Notes: generated by a model not told the origin, from the letters alone. Numbered from the stretch's first letter, positions 47,346 through 57,712 are shown. The stretch: DNA of 64,000 nucleotides from Flavobacteriaceae bacterium D16 (GCA_021295155.1 JAJTJC010000035.1:62001-126000); one strand, 5' to 3'. Made by a program: numbers and translations.

Positions 47346-48398
47346 ATGAAGGCGCACTATACCAAATACCTCCTTAAATTCAAGGTGCCAGGCGGCACTT
47401 CACGGGGAATACTCACGGAAAAAGAAACCTGGTTCCTGATCCTGGAAGATAACAATTCAATTGGGATAGGGGAGTGTGGTCTTTTTCGGGGACTGAGTGC
47501 TGATGATTTGCCGGATTACGAAGATAAACTGAACTGGGTTTGTGAGCACATCCATTGGGGAAAAGACAGACTCCTGGAGTCAATGGACAAATACCCCAGC
47601 ATACAATTTGGCCTGGAACAGGCTTTTCTATCCCTTGAAGGCAGTACTCCGTTTGATCTTTTTCCCTCTGAGTTTATCATCAACGAACAGCCCATACCGA
47701 TCAACGGTTTGATCTGGATGGGCGAGCTGGAATTTATGCAACGCCAGATTAGGGAAAAGATTAAGCAGGGCTTTCGTTGTTTAAAGCTTAAGATCGGGGC
47801 CTTATCATTTGATGCGGAACTGGAACTGCTGGCTCAGATCCGGCAAGACCATCCGGCCGATCAACTGGAACTAAGGGTTGATGCCAACGGGGCATTTCAT
47901 CCGGACGAAGCTCTGGAGAAGCTAAAGGCATTAGCTGAATATGATCTGCACTCCATTGAACAGCCCATAAAGCCGGGAAATCCTGAGGCCATGGCTACAC
48001 TATGTGACCAGACACCTTTGCCAATCGCACTGGACGAAGAATTGATCGGAATTACCGATGTAACAAAAAAAGCGGAACTCCTACAAACAATCAAACCACA
48101 ATATATTATCTTAAAACCCAGCCTGGTCGGAGGTTATGCCGGAAGTGGAGAATGGATCCGACTTGCAGAAAAGCTGGATATAGGATGGTGGATTACCAGT
48201 GCCCTTGAAAGTAATATTGGCCTTAATGCCATTGCACAATGGGCATATACGCTGGGTGTTAAGATGCCGCAGGGGCTAGGTACCGGGAGCTTGTTTACCA
48301 ATAATATAGAATCACCTCTGGTTGTTAAAAATGGCAGTCTGAGGTATATACAGGATAATTCCTGGAATACAGAAGTAATTACTGAATTATGTATATAG
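47346..48398 (+). CDS. menC: o-Succinylbenzoate synthase
   Basis: Start set at ATG 47346 (350 residues), since the longer frame reaches into the upstream SDR and the -7 box. Enolase-superfamily motifs: LKLKIG (catalytic KxK), RVDANGA, SIEQP, ALDEEL and ILKPSLVGG. It dehydrates SHCHC to o-succinylbenzoate. It overlaps the next gene by 10 nt. Confidence 0.94.
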   Translation: MKAHYTKYLLKFKVPGGTSRGILTEKETWFLILEDNNSIGIGECGLFRGLSADDLPDYEDKLNWVCEHIHWGKDRLLESMDKYPSIQFGLEQAFLSLEGSTPFDLFPSEFIINEQPIPINGLIWMGELEFMQRQIREKIKQGFRCLKLKIGALSFDAELELLAQIRQDHPADQLELRVDANGAFHPDEALEKLKALAEYDLHSIEQPIKPGNPEAMATLCDQTPLPIALDEELIGITDVTKKAELLQTIKPQYIILKPSLVGGYAGSGEWIRLAEKLDIGWWITSALESNIGLNAIAQWAYTLGVKMPQGLGTGSLFTNNIESPLVVKNGSLRYIQDNSWNTEVITELCI

Positions 48399-49339
48399 AA
48401 CAAGGATATAAGGGTTTTCACGAACCCTGGAGGTATGTAGTAGGACTACTAGCTGTCTTCATTGGCTGGCAGGTTATTGGTGCGTTGCCATTAACTGCAC
48501 TGTTGGTTTTAAAAGCATTGGATAGTGGTTCATTTCCCTCTTCCATTTCAGGAATGGCTGAATTGTTGGGAGCCAATCTGTTCCTTTTTCTCATGTTACT
48601 CTCCTTCCTGATCGCCTTTGTCTCCCTATTCCTGGTGGTAAAATACCTGCACAGGCAGCCTTGGCGTGCGTTAACTACGGCAAGGAGTATAACAGATTGG
48701 AAACGGGTGGTTTATGCATTTGCACTCTGGACGATGATTTCTGTTTTTTTTATGTTGTTGGATGTTTTATACCTCTCCCCTGATGATTACGTCTTTAATT
48801 TCCAGTTAGAGCCCTTTTTAATCCTTTTATTAATAGCAGTTTTGTTTATACCCATTCAAACCAGTTTTGAGGAGTATTTTATGCGGGGATACCTGATGCA
48901 GGGAGCGGGACTCATTACGAAATATCGCTGGATTGCTCTTTTGGGTACTTCCTTACTGTTTGGCCTCCTGCACATCTTTAATCCTGAGGTAGAAAAATTG
49001 GGTTATGGCATCATGGTTTTCTATATTGGGACCGGCCTTTTCCTAGGCATCTTGACTCTTATGGATAAAGGGTTGGAACTGGCTCTTGGTTTTCATGCAG
49101 CCAATAATCTGCTCGCTGTTTTATTGGTTACTGCTGAGTGGCGTGCATTTCAAGCGCCTGCGATTTACCGGGATGTATCAGAACCCGAATTGGGATGGGA
49201 CGTATTTATACCTGTTTTGGTAGTCTATCCCATTATGTTGCTGGTATTCAGCAAGCGTTACGGATGGACCAATTGGAAAGATAGGCTTTTGGGCAGAGTA
49301 ATAGAACAAACAGCATTCGAATCGCAAAACGATGAATAA
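48389..49339 (+). CDS. CPBP family intramembrane glutamic protease (CAAX-protease-like)
   Basis: A 316-residue polytopic protein with several spans. The CPBP motifs are EEYFMRGYLMQG (about 165-176), FGLLH (about 190) and HAANN (about 234). The family cleaves peptides in the membrane. It is translationally coupled to menC (10-nt overlap) and menE (8-nt overlap). Confidence 0.92.
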   Translation: MYIEQGYKGFHEPWRYVVGLLAVFIGWQVIGALPLTALLVLKALDSGSFPSSISGMAELLGANLFLFLMLLSFLIAFVSLFLVVKYLHRQPWRALTTARSITDWKRVVYAFALWTMISVFFMLLDVLYLSPDDYVFNFQLEPFLILLLIAVLFIPIQTSFEEYFMRGYLMQGAGLITKYRWIALLGTSLLFGLLHIFNPEVEKLGYGIMVFYIGTGLFLGILTLMDKGLELALGFHAANNLLAVLLVTAEWRAFQAPAIYRDVSEPELGWDVFIPVLVVYPIMLLVFSKRYGWTNWKDRLLGRVIEQTAFESQNDE

Positions 49340-50435
49340 AGAAGGACCTCTTATACATCCTGCATTCCGGCTTAACGGAATCAATTACAGTCTTGAAGCA
49401 TTAAAAGATGTAGCCTACAGCCTCATCAAAGAAGGAGAACCTTTTGAACAGCAGATGGGCGATTTTTTATTGGACTGGTTGCTCGATCAGGATACCATTT
49501 TGGTCGTCACCTCCGGTTCTACTGGAATACCAAAGCGTGTATTCTTGAAAAAAGAGCATATGGTTAATTCGGCCCGGGCATCCGGCGAATTCCTTAATCT
49601 TAAAGAAGGTGATTCTGCCCTCTTGTGCCTGCCAGCAGGTTTTATCGCCGGTAAGATGATGTTGGTTCGTGCTATGGTCTTAGGTCTGGAAATTGATTTT
49701 GTGGAACCCTCTTCAGATCCAATGTGGAGAAGCTTGAAGTCCTACGATTTCGTTGCTATGGTGCCTATGCAGGTTCAAAACTCCCTTTCTAAACTGGATA
49801 GAATTGGCACGCTGATTGTTGGCGGCGCCCCTGTTTCAGAATCACTTCGCGGATCCCTGGAAGCTTCGAAATGCCGGGTATTTGAAACCTATGGGATGAC
49901 AGAGACCTGCTCTCACGTGGCCTTAAAGAAGTTGAATCATTTTGAGGATTCCAAAGCGGATAAAGTAAACCCCTTTAAAGCGCTTACCGGGGTCCAATTT
50001 TCCAAAGATGACAGGAATTGCCTGGTGATACAGGCGCCTGACGTAGGCCAGTCTGAGCTGGTTACCAATGACCTCGTAGAATTACAAAGTGAAACAGAAT
50101 TTCATTGGTTGGGCCGTTACGATAATATGGTGAACTCCGGCGGGGTCAAGCTCATTCCTGAACTTATTGAAGAGAAGTTGAAGGCAGTAATATCCGAGCG
50201 CTTCATACTAACGGGCATACCCGATAAGAAACTTGGACAGGCCCTGATATTGGTGCTTGAAACTGAGCAAATATCAGAAGATATGAACGCACGTCTGGGT
50301 GGTGTAACTGCACTTGAAAAGTATGAACGCCCCAAACGTATAGTTAACTTAAATCAATTTCCCCTCACGGAAAACGGCAAAATTAAAAGAGGCGAAGTCC
50401 TTGATCAGGTACTTGCTTTACTTACTTCTTCTTAA
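49332..50435 (+). CDS. menE: o-Succinylbenzoate-CoA ligase, short form
   Basis: A 367-residue adenylate-forming enzyme with TSGSTGIPKRVFLKK, ETYGMTETCSH, GRYDNMVNSGG and TENGKIKR. It is shorter than the usual 450 or more, missing part of the N-terminal domain, which seems common in this phylum (recalled, not checked). It makes OSB-CoA, the substrate of MenB. Confidence 0.92.
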   Translation: MNKEGPLIHPAFRLNGINYSLEALKDVAYSLIKEGEPFEQQMGDFLLDWLLDQDTILVVTSGSTGIPKRVFLKKEHMVNSARASGEFLNLKEGDSALLCLPAGFIAGKMMLVRAMVLGLEIDFVEPSSDPMWRSLKSYDFVAMVPMQVQNSLSKLDRIGTLIVGGAPVSESLRGSLEASKCRVFETYGMTETCSHVALKKLNHFEDSKADKVNPFKALTGVQFSKDDRNCLVIQAPDVGQSELVTNDLVELQSETEFHWLGRYDNMVNSGGVKLIPELIEEKLKAVISERFILTGIPDKKLGQALILVLETEQISEDMNARLGGVTALEKYERPKRIVNLNQFPLTENGKIKRGEVLDQVLALLTSS

Positions 50436-50446
50436 GAGCATAGCGC

Positions 50447-51793
50447 ATGAAAAAATTATTACCACTACTATTCGCATGTTTAACTTGTCTTGTTCAAAGT
50501 CAGCATATCCTGCCTGAAGAAGACAGAGCCCGTGTGGTTGATGAGCTTTTGGAGGAGCGGTTCAGGGAAGTCCTGCCGCGTATCATGGATGACACCGGAA
50601 TCGATATGTGGATATTGATCTCAAGGGAATACAATGAAGACCCCGTACTGAGGACGATGTTACCTGCTACCTGGCTTAATGCCAGAAGACGTACTATTCT
50701 GGTTTTTTATCGTAATAAAGAAAGGGATACAACAGAACGCCTGGCTGTAGCCCGATATAATATTGGCAAGAGCATTCTTTCTGCCTGGGATAAAGAGAAA
50801 GAACCCGATCAATGGAAAAGGCTCATGGAAATTATACAGGAGTGTAAACCTGAAAAAATCGGACTTAACTACTCCCAGGATCACAATATAGCCGATGGTC
50901 TGGACAAAACCGATTTTGACGCATTCATGGAAAGACTACCGGCGGCTTACAGGAAGCGGGTAGTTTCTGCCGAGCAGCTCGCCGTTCGCTGGATTGAAAC
51001 CCGAACCGAAAGGGAAATGGTGATCTTCAGCCAGTTGGTATCCATAACCCATAATATTATAGCTGAAGCCTTTTCCGAAAAAGTAATCACTCCAGGAGTT
51101 ACTACCACCACGGAGTTAGAATGGTGGATGCGACAGAAAGTAACCGACCTTGGCCTGGAAACCTGGTTCCATCCAACCGTGGATGTTCAGCGCACCAAAG
51201 AGGAACTCGTATCGCATTTGTATTCGTTTTCAGGAAGACCTGAGGATATGGTGATTTTGCCCGGAGATTTGTTGCATTGCGACTTCGGGATTACCTATTT
51301 GCGGTTAAATACGGATTGTCAGGAACTGGCTTATGTATTGAAACCAGGGGAAAAGGAAGCACCTGCTTTCCTAAGGGATGCACTTGAAGATGGTAATCGG
51401 GTACAGGATTACCTGACTCAAAACATGATAGCAGGTAGAACGGGCAACGAGATTCTGGCCCAATCCCTGGCAGCTGCCAAAAAAGCCAACCTGCGTCCGG
51501 CTATTTACACGCATCCCTTGGGTAGTTACGGCCATTCTGCTGGAACTACAATCGGCATGTGGGATTCTCAAGGAGGGGTTATGAAGGACGACGGGGAGAA
51601 CTATCCCTTAAATCCAAATACAGTTTATGCCATAGAACTGAATACAACCGTTTATATTCCGGAATGGAAACGTGATATTCGTGTCATGCTTGAAGAGGCT
51701 GGATTTTTCGGTGAAAATGGCTTTCGCTACGTAAACGAAAGACAAACAGAACTTCTTCTGATTCCCAGGGTTAGTGAGCATTTGGGTAATTAG
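50447..51793 (+). CDS. Secreted M24-family peptidase (Xaa-Pro aminopeptidase-like)
   Basis: A 448-residue protein with a signal peptide (ends near VQSQH) and a pita-bread metal site: HCDFGITYLRLNTD (two Asp), SYGHSAGTTIGMW (His), AIELNTT (Glu) and VMLEEAGFF (Glu). All five ligands are kept, so it should be active on N-terminal residues with proline next. It is 11 nt from menE. Confidence 0.92.
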   Translation: MKKLLPLLFACLTCLVQSQHILPEEDRARVVDELLEERFREVLPRIMDDTGIDMWILISREYNEDPVLRTMLPATWLNARRRTILVFYRNKERDTTERLAVARYNIGKSILSAWDKEKEPDQWKRLMEIIQECKPEKIGLNYSQDHNIADGLDKTDFDAFMERLPAAYRKRVVSAEQLAVRWIETRTEREMVIFSQLVSITHNIIAEAFSEKVITPGVTTTTELEWWMRQKVTDLGLETWFHPTVDVQRTKEELVSHLYSFSGRPEDMVILPGDLLHCDFGITYLRLNTDCQELAYVLKPGEKEAPAFLRDALEDGNRVQDYLTQNMIAGRTGNEILAQSLAAAKKANLRPAIYTHPLGSYGHSAGTTIGMWDSQGGVMKDDGENYPLNPNTVYAIELNTTVYIPEWKRDIRVMLEEAGFFGENGFRYVNERQTELLLIPRVSEHLGN

Positions 51794-51830
51794 CCCAGAA
51801 ATGATAGCTTACCGTTATAGCCGGCTAGTC

Positions 51831-52997
51831 ATGATTCGAAAGCTATTGGTATTCCTTTTTGTTTTAGCTTATTCAGTAGTGCATGCTCAGCTGGCCTTTG
51901 AAGGAGAAGTCCTGGACGCTGCTACCGGAAAACCCATCCCTTTTGTCAATATTGGTATTGTAGATCGCGGTATTGGTACTATCACGAATGAAAATGGTGA
52001 ATTTCTACTGGAATTCAGAAGGAGTGAGGTGGACAAGGGAGATATTATCCGAATCTCATCCTTAGGCTATTTGTCCCATGAAATTCCTATCACCCTACTA
52101 AAAAAGGATGTACTTAAACTGATAATACGTCTGAAGCCCAAAGCGGAATCGCTTGATGAAGTAGTGGTAACCAATAAAAATTATGAAAGGATCGAAGATG
52201 AAGTGGGGTACAGGAATTTGTCCTTGGAGGCAATTGGTTACTGGAAAGATAGTGTAGCGCTTGGGGGTGAATTGGCTTCTGCTATCCGTGTAAAAAAGGG
52301 GTTAAGAAGGTTGAATACCCTGTATTTTAAAATTCTCCATAACCCATCTGACAGTATCCGTATCCGTGTCAATATTTATGAACCACAGGGCAAGTGGAAA
52401 AAACCAGGGAAAAACCTAAACGAGAGTGGAAACAACATCATTCACGTCTTGCGTAATACTGATCTTTTAGCTGTTATCGACCTTAAGCCCTATGATATTT
52501 GGGTCAGGGACGACTTCATTGTGAGTCTCGAGCTATTGGGGGTATATGGAACCGAAAATATTTCCTTGAGCTTACCGGCCGGTAAAGTTAACTCTACGCG
52601 TTCCTTTCGTCGTTATGCGAGCCAGGGCTCCTGGGAACTTATGGGTATGAACGTTTTAGGTTTTGGGGTACAATCTACTTATTATGCAGAGAAAACCCGA
52701 AAGTCTTCAATACCCAGGCAAACTCGAAAAAGGGAGGAAAGGGAAAGCGAAATTTCCGGATATGTAATTACAACTGCTGCTAACGGCAATTATCAGGTGA
52801 TATCCCGAAGAAGCGGAGCAACCATTACTAATTATACCAGCAACGTTAGCGTAAAGACCGATAAATTGGGTCGGTATAGATTGAAGGTGGTCAAGGGAGA
52901 TATTCTTGGAGTTTCCTATCCTGGTACACGTAAGCTGCTGATGGAGGTGGAGGAGCCAAACGATTTGATTTTTCGTTTAGATCCAGAAAAGAACTAA
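51831..52997 (+). CDS. Secreted protein with CarboxypepD_reg-like domain
   Basis: Start taken at ATG 51831 (388 residues), where a signal peptide begins (MIRKLLVFLFVLAYSVVHAQ). Residues about 22-105 form a carboxypeptidase-regulatory-like fold (FEGEVLDAATGKPIPFVNIGIVDRGIGTITNENGEF). The rest is beta-rich and not recognised. Likely surface or periplasmic, as in SusC/D-type helpers. Confidence 0.85.
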   Translation: MIRKLLVFLFVLAYSVVHAQLAFEGEVLDAATGKPIPFVNIGIVDRGIGTITNENGEFLLEFRRSEVDKGDIIRISSLGYLSHEIPITLLKKDVLKLIIRLKPKAESLDEVVVTNKNYERIEDEVGYRNLSLEAIGYWKDSVALGGELASAIRVKKGLRRLNTLYFKILHNPSDSIRIRVNIYEPQGKWKKPGKNLNESGNNIIHVLRNTDLLAVIDLKPYDIWVRDDFIVSLELLGVYGTENISLSLPAGKVNSTRSFRRYASQGSWELMGMNVLGFGVQSTYYAEKTRKSSIPRQTRKREERESEISGYVITTAANGNYQVISRRSGATITNYTSNVSVKTDKLGRYRLKVVKGDILGVSYPGTRKLLMEVEEPNDLIFRLDPEKN

Positions 52998-53022
52998 TTT
53001 CCTGAGAGGAAATAGTTCGCGT

Positions 53023-54651
53023 CTATACCTGCAATACCCCCATATTAAAGGGTTTTGTTATGGGTGATTGGTTTGCAGCTTCTATACCCATGGATACCCA
53101 TTTGCGAGTCTCCAGGGGATCGATGATAGCATCTGTCCACAGGTGGGCCGCAGCATAGTAGGGGGAAATCTGATGGTCGTATCGCGCTTTGATCTTGTTG
53201 AAAAGCTCGGATTCTTTTTCCTTAGTGATGGTTTTTCCCTGTTTTTTCAGGGTCGCTTTTTCGATTTGGAGCAATACTTTGGCCGCTGAATTACCACTCA
53301 TCACCGCCAGTGCCGCACTTGGCCAGGCAACAATAAGCCTGGGGTCATAGGCCTTGCCACACATAGCATAATTACCAGCCCCGTAACTATTGCCTATAAT
53401 AACTGTGAATTTCGGTACCACGGAATTACTTACCGCATTTACCATTTTAGCTCCGTCCTTAATAATTCCACCATGCTCACTCTTACTGCCTACCATAAAA
53501 CCCGTAACATCCTGCAAGAAAACCAAAGGGATCTTCTTCTGGTTGCAGTTGGCTATAAAACGGGTGGCTTTGTCGGCCGAATCAGAGTAAATTACTCCAC
53601 CAAAACGCATTTCTCCCTTTTTAGTCTTGATTACCTTACGCTGATTGGCTACTATGCCAACAGCCCAGCCGTCTATTCGAGCATAGCCGGTAAGAATGGT
53701 TTTGCCGTAGCCCTCCTTATACTGCTGAAATTCGGAATTATCAACCAACCGTTTGATAATGTCCAGCATATCATAAGGTTCCGATCTTGATATAGGAAGC
53801 AATCCGAAGATCTCATCCATTTTTTCTTTGGGAAGGGAAGGTTTTTCCCTGTTAAAACCAGCTTGTTGGGGCATACCGGTTTTATCAATCAAATTTTTAA
53901 TAGTGTCCAGGGCATGTTTATCGTCTTTTGCCTTGTAATCCGTTACCCCGCTTATTTCACAATGGGTTGTGGCGCCACCCAGGGTTTCATTATCCACGTC
54001 TTCACCTATGGCTGCTTTTACCAGATAGCTCCCCGCCAGGAAGATACTACCCGTTTTGTCAACAATAAGAGCTTCATCACTCATTATGGGTAAATATGCT
54101 CCGCCAGCCACACAACTGCCCATAACCGCAGCAATCTGGGGAATCCCCATACTACTCATTACAGCATTGTTGCGAAAAATACGTCCAAAATGTTCTTTGT
54201 CCGGGAAAATTTCGTCCTGCATGGGCAGATAAACTCCGGCGCTGTCTACCAGGTAGACAATTGGCAAACGATTTTCGATGGAAATTTCCTGTGCACGCAG
54301 GTTCTTTTTTGCGGTTATCGGAAACCATGCACCAGCCTTTACAGTGGCATCATTAGCGACTACAATGCATTGCCGACCTCGTATATACCCTATAACCACC
54401 ACAACACCTCCTGAAGGGCAACCTCCGTGTTCCTCGTACATCTCATCGCCGGCAAAGGCTCCAATTTCTATCCGGTCTGTGCCCTGGTCCAGTAAGAAAT
54501 CAATACGTTCCCGAGCTGTTAATTTACCTTGTGAATGGTGTTTTTCAATCCTGCTTTTCCCCCCGCCTTCTTTTACTTTTTTGAGCTTTCTCCTTAGATC
54601 ACTGAGTTGTAATTTGTTGTGATCTTCATTTTTATTGAAGGTGATATCCAT
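53023..54651 (-). CDS. Acyl-CoA carboxylase, carboxyltransferase (beta) subunit
   Basis: Of 542 residues: GKLTARERIDFLLDQG, GGVVVVIGYIRGRQCIVVANDATVKAG, VMGSCVAGGAYLPIMSDE, and ANQRKVIKTKKGE. The sequence CNQKKIPLVFLQDVTGFMVG with NSYGAGNYAMCGKA points toward methylcrotonyl-CoA carboxylase rather than propionyl, though this is not certain. The biotin subunit is not in the window. Length matches. Confidence 0.93.
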   Translation of the reverse strand: MDITFNKNEDHNKLQLSDLRRKLKKVKEGGGKSRIEKHHSQGKLTARERIDFLLDQGTDRIEIGAFAGDEMYEEHGGCPSGGVVVVIGYIRGRQCIVVANDATVKAGAWFPITAKKNLRAQEISIENRLPIVYLVDSAGVYLPMQDEIFPDKEHFGRIFRNNAVMSSMGIPQIAAVMGSCVAGGAYLPIMSDEALIVDKTGSIFLAGSYLVKAAIGEDVDNETLGGATTHCEISGVTDYKAKDDKHALDTIKNLIDKTGMPQQAGFNREKPSLPKEKMDEIFGLLPISRSEPYDMLDIIKRLVDNSEFQQYKEGYGKTILTGYARIDGWAVGIVANQRKVIKTKKGEMRFGGVIYSDSADKATRFIANCNQKKIPLVFLQDVTGFMVGSKSEHGGIIKDGAKMVNAVSNSVVPKFTVIIGNSYGAGNYAMCGKAYDPRLIVAWPSAALAVMSGNSAAKVLLQIEKATLKKQGKTITKEKESELFNKIKARYDHQISPYYAAAHLWTDAIIDPLETRKWVSMGIEAANQSPITKPFNMGVLQV

Positions 54652-54721
54652 ATCTTCGTACTGGTTCGAAATCGACTTTAAAGATACGGACTAATATTAA
54701 TTAACCCTGGTTTAAAAATAA

Positions 54722-55708
54722 ATGGAGATGCCTACTAATATTCGTTGGGGTATAGTTGGTCTGGGGAAGATAGCAGACACCTTTGCAAAGGATCTGGCTC
54801 TGGTTTCCGAGGCAGACCTCGTTGCTGTTGCTTCCCGAAGTTTGGAGAAAGCACAGGCTTTTAAGAATACCCATAACAGCACCTTTGCTTTTGGCAGTTA
54901 TGAAGAGCTTTTTACCTGTAAAGAGGTGGATGTTGTATATGTGGCTACACCGCATTCTCATCACGCCCAATTGGCTATTCAGGCCATGGAACACGGCAAG
55001 CATGTGTTATGTGAAAAACCTATGGGCGTTAATCGGGAAGAGACTTCCCGCATGCTTAATGTAGCCCGTGAGAAGCAGGTGTTTTTTATGGAGGCCTTAT
55101 GGAGCCGATTTATGCCCGCAATAGTAAGGGCGAAGGAACTTATAGATTCCGGAACTCTTGGCGATATCCGCTACCTACATGCCGATTTTGCGTTCTATGC
55201 CCTGGACCGTGACCAGAAAGGCCGCATTTTAAACCCGGAACTGGCAGGAGGTTCTTTACTGGACATTGGTATTTACCCCATTTTCCTCTCCTACTTAATC
55301 CTTGGGAAACCCGATAAGATTCAATCTACATCCAAATTTCATGCTACAGGAGCCGAGATAGAGACCAGTATGATTTTCCAATATGCCAACGCGCAAGCCT
55401 TATTATACAGCGGGTTTAGCTGTACTTCTGAGATGAAGGCAATGGTATGTGGAACGAAAGGAACTATTTATATACATCCCAGATGGCATGAAGCACAAGA
55501 GCTGACCTTACAGATAGGGGAAGAAACCGAATCCATGCTGCTCCCCAAAACAGGCAAAGGGTATGTACATGAAATTCATGAGGTACATAAATGCCTGAAC
55601 AATGGCAAGCTGCAAAGTGCACTATGGAGTCACCAGAATAGCCTGGACCTAATTGAAACGCTGGACTTAGTCCGCCTGCAAAATGGTATTCGTTTCCCGT
55701 TCGAATAA
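54722..55708 (+). CDS. Gfo/Idh/MocA family oxidoreductase
   Basis: A 328-residue NAD(P)-dependent dehydrogenase: RWGIVGLGKIADTFAKDL, CEKPMGVNREE (catalytic Lys) and GGSLLDIGIYPI with the conserved Asp and Tyr. It works on a sugar or cyclitol alcohol; substrate unassigned. It is divergent from the carboxylase subunit. Confidence 0.93.
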   Translation: MEMPTNIRWGIVGLGKIADTFAKDLALVSEADLVAVASRSLEKAQAFKNTHNSTFAFGSYEELFTCKEVDVVYVATPHSHHAQLAIQAMEHGKHVLCEKPMGVNREETSRMLNVAREKQVFFMEALWSRFMPAIVRAKELIDSGTLGDIRYLHADFAFYALDRDQKGRILNPELAGGSLLDIGIYPIFLSYLILGKPDKIQSTSKFHATGAEIETSMIFQYANAQALLYSGFSCTSEMKAMVCGTKGTIYIHPRWHEAQELTLQIGEETESMLLPKTGKGYVHEIHEVHKCLNNGKLQSALWSHQNSLDLIETLDLVRLQNGIRFPFE

Positions 55709-55778
55709 AGAATAACCCCTCTTAAGGAACAATCAACGAAAATTACGATATTTGGGGTTTCACTAACTAACAGCTACT

Positions 55779-55961
55779 ATGGGAATGAATAAGAACACCG
55801 TCCTGGCCTGGGCCACCTTTATTATGATATTTGTTGGGGTAGGTCTAATTGCGCTTGGTGCGTTTCGCTATGATGATGTTGCGGGCTGGGGTTTTGCCTC
55901 CGTGGGTATTGGATTTTTTGCAATAGCCTGGGTATTTAATGCGCTAAAAGGCAGGGTTTAA
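55779..55961 (+). CDS. Small membrane protein, 60 aa
   Basis: Two predicted spans (AWATFIMIFVGVGLIALGAF at about 10-29; WGFASVGIGFFAIAWVFNAL at about 37-56), no signal peptidase site. From memory it resembles short flavobacterial proteins grouped as the CAL67264 membrane family; not verified. It sits 56 nt before ettA. A GATATTTG box about 20 nt upstream is near the promoter consensus. Confidence 0.75.
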   Translation: MGMNKNTVLAWATFIMIFVGVGLIALGAFRYDDVAGWGFASVGIGFFAIAWVFNALKGRV

Positions 55962-56016
55962 AAACACGCTTCCGGAATTTTAATATTGAATCATTTAATA
56001 AGATAATATTACTTAA

Positions 56017-57711
56017 ATGTCTGAAGATAAAAAAGTTATCTTTTCGATGACTGGAGTAACCAAGACCTATAAGAACGCCAATACTCCGGTTCTCAAAAAT
56101 ATTTATCTAAGCTTTTTTTACGGGGCTAAAATAGGAATACTCGGGCTTAATGGTTCGGGAAAGTCCACCTTACTTCGTATCATAGCTGGGCGGGATAAAA
56201 ACTATCAGGGAGATGTGGTCTTTTCTCCGGGGTATAATGTTGGAATGCTGGAACAGGAACCGGAACTTGATCCTGCAAAAACAGTCCTCGATGTAGTAAA
56301 AGAGGGGGTTGCTGAAACGGTTGCTGTACTGGACGAGTACAATAAGATCAACGATATGTTTGCATTGCCGGAAGTCTACGAAGATCCGGATAAAATGGAA
56401 AAACTGATGAATCGTCAGGCTGCCCTGCAGGATCAGATCGACGCCTCCAACGCCTGGGAACTGGATACCAAACTTCAGATTGCCATGGACGCATTGAGAA
56501 CCCCTGAACAAGACAAGCAGATTAAGGTATTGTCCGGAGGGGAGCGAAGGCGCGTGGCCCTATGCCGGCTGTTACTGCAGGAACCTGAAGTTTTACTTCT
56601 TGATGAACCTACCAACCACCTGGATGCAGAATCTGTACATTGGTTAGAACACCATTTGGCCCAATACAAAGGAACCGTGATCGCTGTAACACACGACAGG
56701 TATTTCCTTGATAATGTAGCGGGTTGGATTTTGGAACTTGACAGGGGAGAGGGGATTCCCTGGAAAGGCAATTATAGCAGCTGGTTAGATCAAAAAGCCA
56801 AGCGACTGGCACAGGAATCCAAAGAGGCATCCAAGAGGCAGAAAACACTGGAACGAGAGTTGGAATGGGTACGCCAAGGCGCCAAGGGACGTCAGGCTAA
56901 GCAAAAAGCACGTCTCAAGAATTACGATAAACTCTTGAATCAAGACCAGAAACAACTCGTTGAAAAACTGGAGATCTATATCCCTAACGGACCACGATTG
57001 GGAACCAACGTAATTGATGCCAAGGGGGTCAGTAAGGCCTTTGGGGATAAACTGTTGTATGAGGACCTTAATTTCAAGCTACCACAGGCAGGTATTGTTG
57101 GAATAATTGGCCCTAATGGTGCTGGTAAGACTACCATTTTTAAAATGATCATGGGGGAGGAGAACCCGGATAAAGGAGAATTTACAGTTGGTGAAACTGC
57201 AAAGATCGCCTACGTAGATCAAAGTCACTCCAATATTGACCTCAATAAGACGATCTGGGAGAATTTCAGTGATGGACAGGAACTGGTTATGATGGGAGGC
57301 AAACAAGTTAATTCCCGGGCCTACCTCAGTCGTTTTAATTTCTCTGGAAGCGAGCAGAATAAAAAAGTAAATATGCTTTCCGGTGGGGAGCGAAACCGAC
57401 TACACCTGGCCATGACCCTGAAAGAAGAGGGCAATGTATTGCTCCTGGATGAGCCTACGAATGATCTTGATGTGAATACCTTAAGGGCGCTTGAAGATGG
57501 TTTGGAGAGCTTTGCCGGTTGTGCGGTTATAATCTCGCACGACAGGTGGTTCCTGGATCGTATCTGTACGCATATCCTTGCTTTTGAAGGTGATTCACAG
57601 GTTTATTTCTTTGAGGGCTCGTTCTCTGAATATGAGGAGAATAAGAAAAAACGATTGGGCGACGACATTATGCCCAAGCGTATCAAATACAAAAAGTTGA
57701 TCAGGGATTAA
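56017..57711 (+). CDS. ettA: Energy-dependent translational throttle protein EttA
   Basis: A 564-residue ABC-F ATPase with two complete cassettes: Walker A GLNGSGKST and GPNGAGKTT, signatures LSGGERRRV and LSGGERNRL, and DEPTNHLDA / DEPTNDLDV. The EttA linker (LEWVRQGAKGRQAKQKARLKNY) is intact. It gates the first translation steps when ADP is high (family knowledge). Confidence 0.96.
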   Translation: MSEDKKVIFSMTGVTKTYKNANTPVLKNIYLSFFYGAKIGILGLNGSGKSTLLRIIAGRDKNYQGDVVFSPGYNVGMLEQEPELDPAKTVLDVVKEGVAETVAVLDEYNKINDMFALPEVYEDPDKMEKLMNRQAALQDQIDASNAWELDTKLQIAMDALRTPEQDKQIKVLSGGERRRVALCRLLLQEPEVLLLDEPTNHLDAESVHWLEHHLAQYKGTVIAVTHDRYFLDNVAGWILELDRGEGIPWKGNYSSWLDQKAKRLAQESKEASKRQKTLERELEWVRQGAKGRQAKQKARLKNYDKLLNQDQKQLVEKLEIYIPNGPRLGTNVIDAKGVSKAFGDKLLYEDLNFKLPQAGIVGIIGPNGAGKTTIFKMIMGEENPDKGEFTVGETAKIAYVDQSHSNIDLNKTIWENFSDGQELVMMGGKQVNSRAYLSRFNFSGSEQNKKVNMLSGGERNRLHLAMTLKEEGNVLLLDEPTNDLDVNTLRALEDGLESFAGCAVIISHDRWFLDRICTHILAFEGDSQVYFFEGSFSEYEENKKKRLGDDIMPKRIKYKKLIRD

Positions 57712-57712
57712 A

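Noticed and set aside
49332-50435. menE as a truncated pseudogene
   Set aside because: It is shorter than the classic enzyme, but all core adenylation motifs are present and it is translationally coupled to its neighbour; a short form is the better reading.
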